Shown here in pieces: positions 16,096 to 20,359 of a DNA stretch of 20,359 bases (within the stretch, counting starts at the first letter, position 1; the number at the start of each line of letters is the position of its first letter). Source of the stretch: CAYJBP01 sp964372025 (lineage in GTDB: Bacteria > Bacillota > Dehalobacteriia > UBA4068); contig CAYJPF010000045.1 in NCBI GenBank assembly GCA_964372025.1, positions 1 to 20,359 of the forward strand. The letters are read 5' to 3'. The translations under genes were made by a program, and so were the position numbers. Below the pieces are notes generated by a model, which saw nothing but the letters and a program-made list of their open reading frames with translations, was not told where the DNA came from and made no database searches.

Positions 16096-17109
16096 ATGGG
16101 CAAGTACAGTGCAGCAAAGCAAGTTGTTTTGGATTATCAAAAGGCGTTAGAGCAGGCCGGGGCTGCCGAAGTAGAGCAGGTATTGGCTAAATTTATGATA
16201 GCTGATTATGATTTTAAAAGCAGTTATCCTAATCGCAATTTAAAAGGGATAAGCGAAACTGCTGCTAAGTTTTGGGCGCCTTTAAAGCTGGCCTTAACTG
16301 ATATGCAAAGAAGGATGGATGTTTTTATTGCCGGCACCAATGAATTTAATGACGAAATTTGGGTATTGAGCATGGGCCATTTTATGGGGCTTTTTGATCA
16401 AGAATTTTTAAGCATGCGCCCTACCAATAAAATGATTAGCTTACGCTATAATGAATTTAGCTGTGTAAAAGATGGCAAAATTATTAAAACCGGTTTATTT
16501 GTTGATTATTTGGGTATGATGAAGCAAGCAGGCTGCTATCCCCTGCCGCCTTCTACTGCTCAGTACTTTGTATATCCCGGCCCACGCAGCCATGATGGCC
16601 TATTATTTGAAGATGCGCCGGAAGAAGAGGGTGTAAAAACTTTAGCCGTAGTAAACGATATGGTCGAGATTTTGGACAAGATAAATCGCAGTGGTTCAAT
16701 GCGTCCGCCCACCGAGGAAGAATTAGGCATGAGTTGGGATAGAAATATGATTTGGTATGGCCCGGCCGGGATTGGGGCTACCTATACCATCCCCCGCTAT
16801 ATCGAGCAGCATACAGGGCCATTTAGAAGCGGTTTGGGTGATAAAAAGTTTATTGGCCATGAGGTTAGGTTTGCGGAGGGCAAGTTTGCCTGCTTCTTTG
16901 GCTGGCCGAATTTAAGCAATAGGAATATTGGCGGATTTTTGGGCATGCCCAGCGGCAATGTGGAGGCAGAAATGCAGGTAGTTGATGTATATTGCCGCCA
17001 GAATGATAAATTATCGGAAAACTGGGTAACAATTGATATACCGTGGTGGTTAAAACAGCAAGGCTTAGATATTTTTGAAAGAACAGCAACTATTTTGAAT
17101 AAAAAGTAA
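16096..17109 (+). CDS. NTF2/SnoaL-like protein with two tandem domains
   Basis: A 337-residue soluble protein that looks like two SnoaL-like (NTF2-fold) units in tandem: about 1-145 (LKGISETAAKFWAPLKLALTDMQRRMDV, MGHFMG, FSCVKDGKIIKTGLFVDYLGMMKQAG) and about 205-335 (MSWDRNMIWYGPAGIG, HEVRFAEGKFACFFGW, VDVYCRQNDKLSENWVTIDI). In both halves an aromatic-rich strand is followed by the D-G-K-I or N-D-K-L turn and a long helix, as in SnoaL-like hydratases and cyclases. Substrate unknown; no polyketide genes nearby. The frame is open four codons further to a TTG at 16084, but that TTG precedes GGAGG (16086-16090), so the ATG at 16096 is chosen. Followed by a hairpin (17149-17181). Confidence 0.75.
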   Translation: MGKYSAAKQVVLDYQKALEQAGAAEVEQVLAKFMIADYDFKSSYPNRNLKGISETAAKFWAPLKLALTDMQRRMDVFIAGTNEFNDEIWVLSMGHFMGLFDQEFLSMRPTNKMISLRYNEFSCVKDGKIIKTGLFVDYLGMMKQAGCYPLPPSTAQYFVYPGPRSHDGLLFEDAPEEEGVKTLAVVNDMVEILDKINRSGSMRPPTEEELGMSWDRNMIWYGPAGIGATYTIPRYIEQHTGPFRSGLGDKKFIGHEVRFAEGKFACFFGWPNLSNRNIGGFLGMPSGNVEAEMQVVDVYCRQNDKLSENWVTIDIPWWLKQQGLDIFERTATILNKK

Positions 17110-17148
17110 AGGCTAAACACAAGCCCATACAATTTAAAATGCGCAATT

Positions 17149-17181
17149 AGAGCATGTGACGATAAGATCGCCATGTGCTCT
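17149..17181 (+). other. Stable hairpin after the NTF2-like gene
   Basis: A 15-position stem with one mismatch and two G-U pairs: AGAGCATGTGACGAT (17149-17163), loop AAG, ATCGCCATGTGCTCT (17167-17181). It lacks the following T-run of an ordinary terminator. It could still end the upstream transcript or protect its 3' end. The wobble pairs favour an RNA structure read from the + strand. Confidence 0.45.
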
Positions 17182-17212
17182 TGCTATAACCTTAGCGCTT
17201 AGTGAAAAACGC

Positions 17213-17240
17213 TTGACAGAAACATGGTAGGCGCTATAAT
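17213..17240 (+). promoter_or_regulatory. Promoter of the SLH surface protein gene
   Basis: Perfect TTGACA (17213-17218), 16-bp spacer, perfect TATAAT (17235-17240). The leader is about 95 bases. Confidence 0.78.
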
Positions 17241-17341
17241 AGATAGAGGCAAGCAAACCTGTCCGCTAGATATTTTGCGCATATTCTTTGCTTGTTCTAT
17301 TTAGCATGGGTATTGATATTTATTATTTTAGCGAGGTGCGT

Positions 17342-19762
17342 ATGAAATTTATTAATCACAAAAAATCAGTTGCAATCTTATTTTGTTTGGTGGCAATAAT
17401 GCTATTTATGCCATTTAGCTCGGCTTATGCATCAGATGAGCAAGCATTAAATGGTGATGGAACTACAGAAAACCCCTATCAAATCATCAATGCAGAGCAA
17501 TTGACTGCAATAAATAATGATTTGGATGCCCATTATATTTTGATGAATGATATTAATCTTAATGGTCAAGAATGGGCACCGCTTGCCAACACCTCAGCTT
17601 TTACAGGAAGCTTAGATGGCAAAGGCTTCACAATCCGTGGCTTATCTATTAACAGCAATCAAGCATTTCAAGGCCTATTTGCCGAAGTAGGCAGCGGTGG
17701 CAAATTGCAAAATTTTGAGATTGAGGGAAACATAGCCGGCGGCAACAGCGTGGGAGCTGCGGTTGGCTATAACCTAGGGTTAATCGAGGGTATAGTAAAT
17801 CATGCTACAGTCACGGCCGCGACCAATGGTGGCGGCATTGCCGGTTATAATTGGGGCACGATCAAAAATTCATATAATAGTGGCACTGTGATTGGAACCA
17901 GCACCAATACAGGTGGCATAGCTGGGCGCAATAATAGCATCATTCATGATGTTTATAATATAGGTTTGGTTAGCGGTAGCACCAGTGCAGGTGGGATAAT
18001 TGGCCATAATGTAGGCACCCTACTGAATGCCTATAATAGTGCCGATATTAAAGGAGATAACTATGTAGGTGGTGTGGTTGGCCAAAATAACAGCCCCAAT
18101 ATTTACACAAAAAGTCTAGTCAGCAATGTTTATAATAGCGGAGCAATTACGAGCAGTGCAACCTATGCATCCTTGGGCGGTGTGGTTGGCTATCATTACA
18201 GTGGTAATATAAGCAATGTCTATAATAGCGGCGCTCTTAGCGCCTCCGCCACCGGGGCAGCAATAGGTGGTATTACCGGTTATTTGAACATTAGCGCCAA
18301 TATCAACGGAGCATATTGGTTGGAAAATGCAGCATGGGGCGGTATTGCTCAAGAAAATGGCTATCAAAATAGTCAAAATGTGTATAGCTTTGATGCGAGC
18401 GGTCAATTTGTCGATAATAGCACTTTGCTGGACACCCTAAATAACGGGGCTGCTACCTATAATGAAACCGCGCCGACCATTGAAGCAAAAACATGGATTG
18501 CCCAAGCCGATGGCTACCCTATTTTGGAAGGCAACGAGCCTCCAATTACTCTTACAGGCATAACCATAAAGCAAGAGCCAGCTAAAACAACATACTTGAT
18601 AGGTGAAATTATAGATTTAACCGGCCTGGAAGTTGTGGCTAATATGTCCGATAACAGCGAAAAACCAATGGCACATGCTGAGCTAACTATAAGTGGTTTT
18701 AACTCTACTCAAGCCGAGAAGGGGCAGAGTATCAGTGTAAAGCATGGCAATTATAGTGCCGAATTTAGCGTGGATATTGTAGAGCCCACACCTGCTAAGT
18801 ACATGGTACAGATTAACTTAGATGGCGGCAATGGCGACCCAAGCGGAGCCGGCGAATATGCCGCTAACGAAACGGTAACCATTATAGCCGGCACTAAAAG
18901 CGGATATACGTTCAATGGCTGGCTGGTAAACGGCGATACTGTTCAGCTACAAGATGCCTCTTTAGCCAACACCAGTTTTGTTATGCCTGCACAAGAAGTT
19001 AGCATTACGGCACAATGGACACTGATCGGCGGAGGCAATATTGGCGGTGGCAGCGGTGGCCTTGGTGGTGGTGGCAGCAGCGGTGGCAGCAGCGGCGGCA
19101 GCAGTGGCGGCGTGGTTATCGAGCCGGATGACAGTGCTGCTGAAAGCGAAGAAGCTATTCCCGGAGATATCCTCGATATCGAAGATGAGTCTACTCCTTT
19201 AAGCGAAATGCCGCTGCCCTTTGACGATGTGCAGAGCGGCGACTGGTTTTATGATGCTGTGGCTTATGTCTTTGGGCATGATATCATGGCTGGTATTTCC
19301 GATACAGAGTTTGCGCCGCTGGGCAACACAAGCCGCGCGATGATTGCGACCGTGCTATGGCGTATAGCAGGCGAGCCTGTGGTAAACTATACTCACCGCT
19401 TTGCCGATGTGCCTGAGGGCGAGTGGTATACCGAGGCGGTACGTTGGGCGGCAAGCCAGGGAATTGTGCTGGGCACAAGTGAAACGACCTTTGCCCCGAA
19501 CGAGCCGATCACCCGTGAGCAGATGGTCACCATGCTGTACCGCTATGAGCAGAGCAAGGGCGGTGGATTTGTCGGCTCATTTGCCTTCCCGCTTGATTTC
19601 CCCGATGCCGAGAGCGTTTCGAGTTGGGCATGGGAAGCTATGCTATACATGACCATGCATGGTATAATAGGCGGCATGGAGGACGGTACAATTTCGCCGC
19701 AAAAAGGCGCAAGCCGTGCGGAAATAGCTACCACACTAATGCGATATCTTACAATGGAATAA
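17342..19762 (+). CDS. Secreted S-layer-anchored surface protein with GLUG repeats, Ig-like domain and three SLH domains
   Basis: An 806-residue exported protein. A signal peptide (MKFINHKKSVAILFCLVAIM, cleavage probably after AYA) is followed by GLUG-type repeats (about 130-325) with recurring YNSG, GGIAG and GGVVG units; a bacterial Ig-like domain (402-482, LTGITIKQEPAKTTYLIGE); an InlB/Flg_new-type repeat (486-560, GYTFNGWLV, FVMPAQEVSITAQW); a Gly/Ser linker (562-592); and three SLH domains (627-678, 686-739, 752-806: FDDVQSGDWFYDAVAYV, FADVPEGEWYTEAVRWA, FPDAESVSSWAWEAMLYM). SLH domains bind secondary wall polysaccharide. GLUG repeats suggest an adhesin-like beta-solenoid. The ATG at 17342 (GAGGTG at 17333-17338) starts the signal peptide; the frame extends to TTG 17288 without a binding site. 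From about 19190 the GC content rises sharply. Confidence 0.9.
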   Translation: MKFINHKKSVAILFCLVAIMLFMPFSSAYASDEQALNGDGTTENPYQIINAEQLTAINNDLDAHYILMNDINLNGQEWAPLANTSAFTGSLDGKGFTIRGLSINSNQAFQGLFAEVGSGGKLQNFEIEGNIAGGNSVGAAVGYNLGLIEGIVNHATVTAATNGGGIAGYNWGTIKNSYNSGTVIGTSTNTGGIAGRNNSIIHDVYNIGLVSGSTSAGGIIGHNVGTLLNAYNSADIKGDNYVGGVVGQNNSPNIYTKSLVSNVYNSGAITSSATYASLGGVVGYHYSGNISNVYNSGALSASATGAAIGGITGYLNISANINGAYWLENAAWGGIAQENGYQNSQNVYSFDASGQFVDNSTLLDTLNNGAATYNETAPTIEAKTWIAQADGYPILEGNEPPITLTGITIKQEPAKTTYLIGEIIDLTGLEVVANMSDNSEKPMAHAELTISGFNSTQAEKGQSISVKHGNYSAEFSVDIVEPTPAKYMVQINLDGGNGDPSGAGEYAANETVTIIAGTKSGYTFNGWLVNGDTVQLQDASLANTSFVMPAQEVSITAQWTLIGGGNIGGGSGGLGGGGSSGGSSGGSSGGVVIEPDDSAAESEEAIPGDILDIEDESTPLSEMPLPFDDVQSGDWFYDAVAYVFGHDIMAGISDTEFAPLGNTSRAMIATVLWRIAGEPVVNYTHRFADVPEGEWYTEAVRWAASQGIVLGTSETTFAPNEPITREQMVTMLYRYEQSKGGGFVGSFAFPLDFPDAESVSSWAWEAMLYMTMHGIIGGMEDGTISPQKGASRAEIATTLMRYLTME

Positions 19763-19958
19763 AAGATACAGAGAAAACCAGTGATACCCCAATATATTCC
19801 AAAAGTTTTTGCCTTTTTTCAAAAAGCTAAGCACGAGCCCATAATCCGAACCAAAGCAAAATACCCTAAAAGGATAACAATCGAAGACAAGTCAAGATAT
19901 CAAAAGCAGCTAGCGAATAGAAAAACTTATTAAACTAGCAAAAGTAGTTGGAGCGGTA
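19763..19958. other. Intergenic stretch after the SLH gene
   Basis: No gene supported and no clear terminator for the SLH gene. The 12-base word AAACTAGCAAAA at 19932-19943 recurs at 20220-20231, placing direct repeats around the structured region that follows. Confidence 0.4.
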
Positions 19959-20009
19959 TTTTTAATTTTCCAGGTGGGGCGGTTTTTGCCCCGTCTGGGA
20001 AATTAAAAA
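19959..20009. repeat. 22-bp stem-loop with a GC-rich core
   Basis: Left arm at 19959-19980 (TTTTTAATTTTCCAGG then TGGGGC) and right arm at 19988-20009 pair over all 22 positions if three G-U pairs are allowed, around a GGTTTTT loop. All three departures from perfect complementarity are G-U on the + strand. There is no T-run after the stem, so it is not a standard terminator. Confidence 0.7.
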
Positions 20010-20011
20010 TA

Positions 20012-20326
20012 AAGGCCGTAATGTTTGAGGAGCAATAGCCACCAGGGATACGAGCTTCACACGGTTTTGCCCAAAATACAGCGGCAGCTAGCGGCGCAGC
20101 TACCACTTCCCATAGCGCTGCTATGAAAAGCGGTATCTGCCCCACTATCTATCCACTGTATTTAGCGCAAAACTGCTGCGCATTTTTAAGATAATGCGCA
20201 AAAGTAACCTTATTAGCAAAAACTAGCAAAAAAATTAATAATATCTTTAATATTAGCTGGTCGGCATTATCTTAAAAACGTATGAATTCGCATCCCTGGT
20301 GGCTAAGCGACGAGTTATACGGCCTT
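20012..20326. repeat. Nested inverted repeats, possible structured RNA or small mobile element
   Basis: Three concentric inverted repeats: AAGGCCGTA (20012-20020) with TACGGCCTT (20318-20326); AGCCACCAGGGATACGA (20037-20053) with its complement at 20288-20304 (16 of 17); and TTTTTAAGATAATGC (20183-20197) with GCATTATCTTAAAAA (20264-20278), perfect over 15. Smaller hairpins lie within: CATAGC/GCTATG (20111-20125) and GCGCA/TGCGC (20165-20181). I see no protein gene in it. The remaining 33 bases to the window end are unassigned. Confidence 0.6.
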
Positions 20327-20359
20327 AGCGGAGGCATTAGCTGGCCTTTGCTTCGCAAA

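Noticed and set aside
16797..17174. A 125-codon minus-strand frame opposite the NTF2-like gene
   Set aside because: It lies almost wholly inside a well-supported + strand gene and shows no start signals or family motifs.
20012..20326. Retron-like msr/msd RNA
   Set aside because: Nested inverted repeats are suggestive, but no reverse transcriptase is in view before the window ends and no branching-G context could be confirmed, so only a generic structured element is called.
1..20359. CRISPR array, tRNA or rRNA genes
   Set aside because: No regularly spaced direct repeats, and no tRNA- or rRNA-like conserved segments were recognised on either strand by eye.

Overview
The window is about 20 kb of low-GC DNA from an anaerobic bacterium, most likely a Firmicute (Clostridia/Peptococcales-like, possibly uncultured). 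The reasons are strong GGAGG or AAGGCGG ribosome binding sites, sigma-A-type promoters with TTGACA/TATAAT boxes at about 17 bp, a two-subunit glycyl-tRNA synthetase, an SLH-anchored surface protein, and many iron-sulfur proteins. Taxonomy is inferred from gene content only.

Layout. 211-1224 (-) is an orphan TAXI-type TRAP transporter solute-binding lipoprotein, divergent from a + operon at 1411-4624 that encodes S-adenosylhomocysteine hydrolase, a CofE/F420-0:glutamate-ligase-like protein and a HAD phosphatase. A hairpin-rich gap (4625-5057) ends in a shared terminator. The - operon glyQ-glyS-(CobS-like) occupies 8866-5058. The CobS-like protein has lost the acidic catalytic motifs of cobalamin synthase.

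9032-17109 is a signalling and redox block of separately promoted genes: an EAL-domain c-di-GMP phosphodiesterase (+), an ArsR-type HTH regulator with a long unknown N-terminus (-), a sensory-type [FeFe]-hydrogenase/GGDEF fusion (-), a polysaccharide pyruvyl transferase fused to a ferredoxin/FrhB module (-), and a duplicated NTF2/SnoaL-like protein (+). The best candidate for a new system lies here: an H2- or redox-sensing H-cluster protein whose output domain is a diguanylate cyclase, next to a catalytically complete phosphodiesterase. That would be a local make-and-break c-di-GMP pair, possibly acting on surface polysaccharide.

17342-19762 (+) is a secreted GLUG-repeat/Ig-like/SLH surface protein whose SLH part is clearly more GC-rich than the rest. 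The last 600 bases have no convincing gene but carry a 22-bp hairpin followed by a set of nested inverted repeats spanning over 300 bases, which looks like a structured RNA or a small mobile element running toward the window edge.

All family assignments come from reading motifs by eye; no database search was run.
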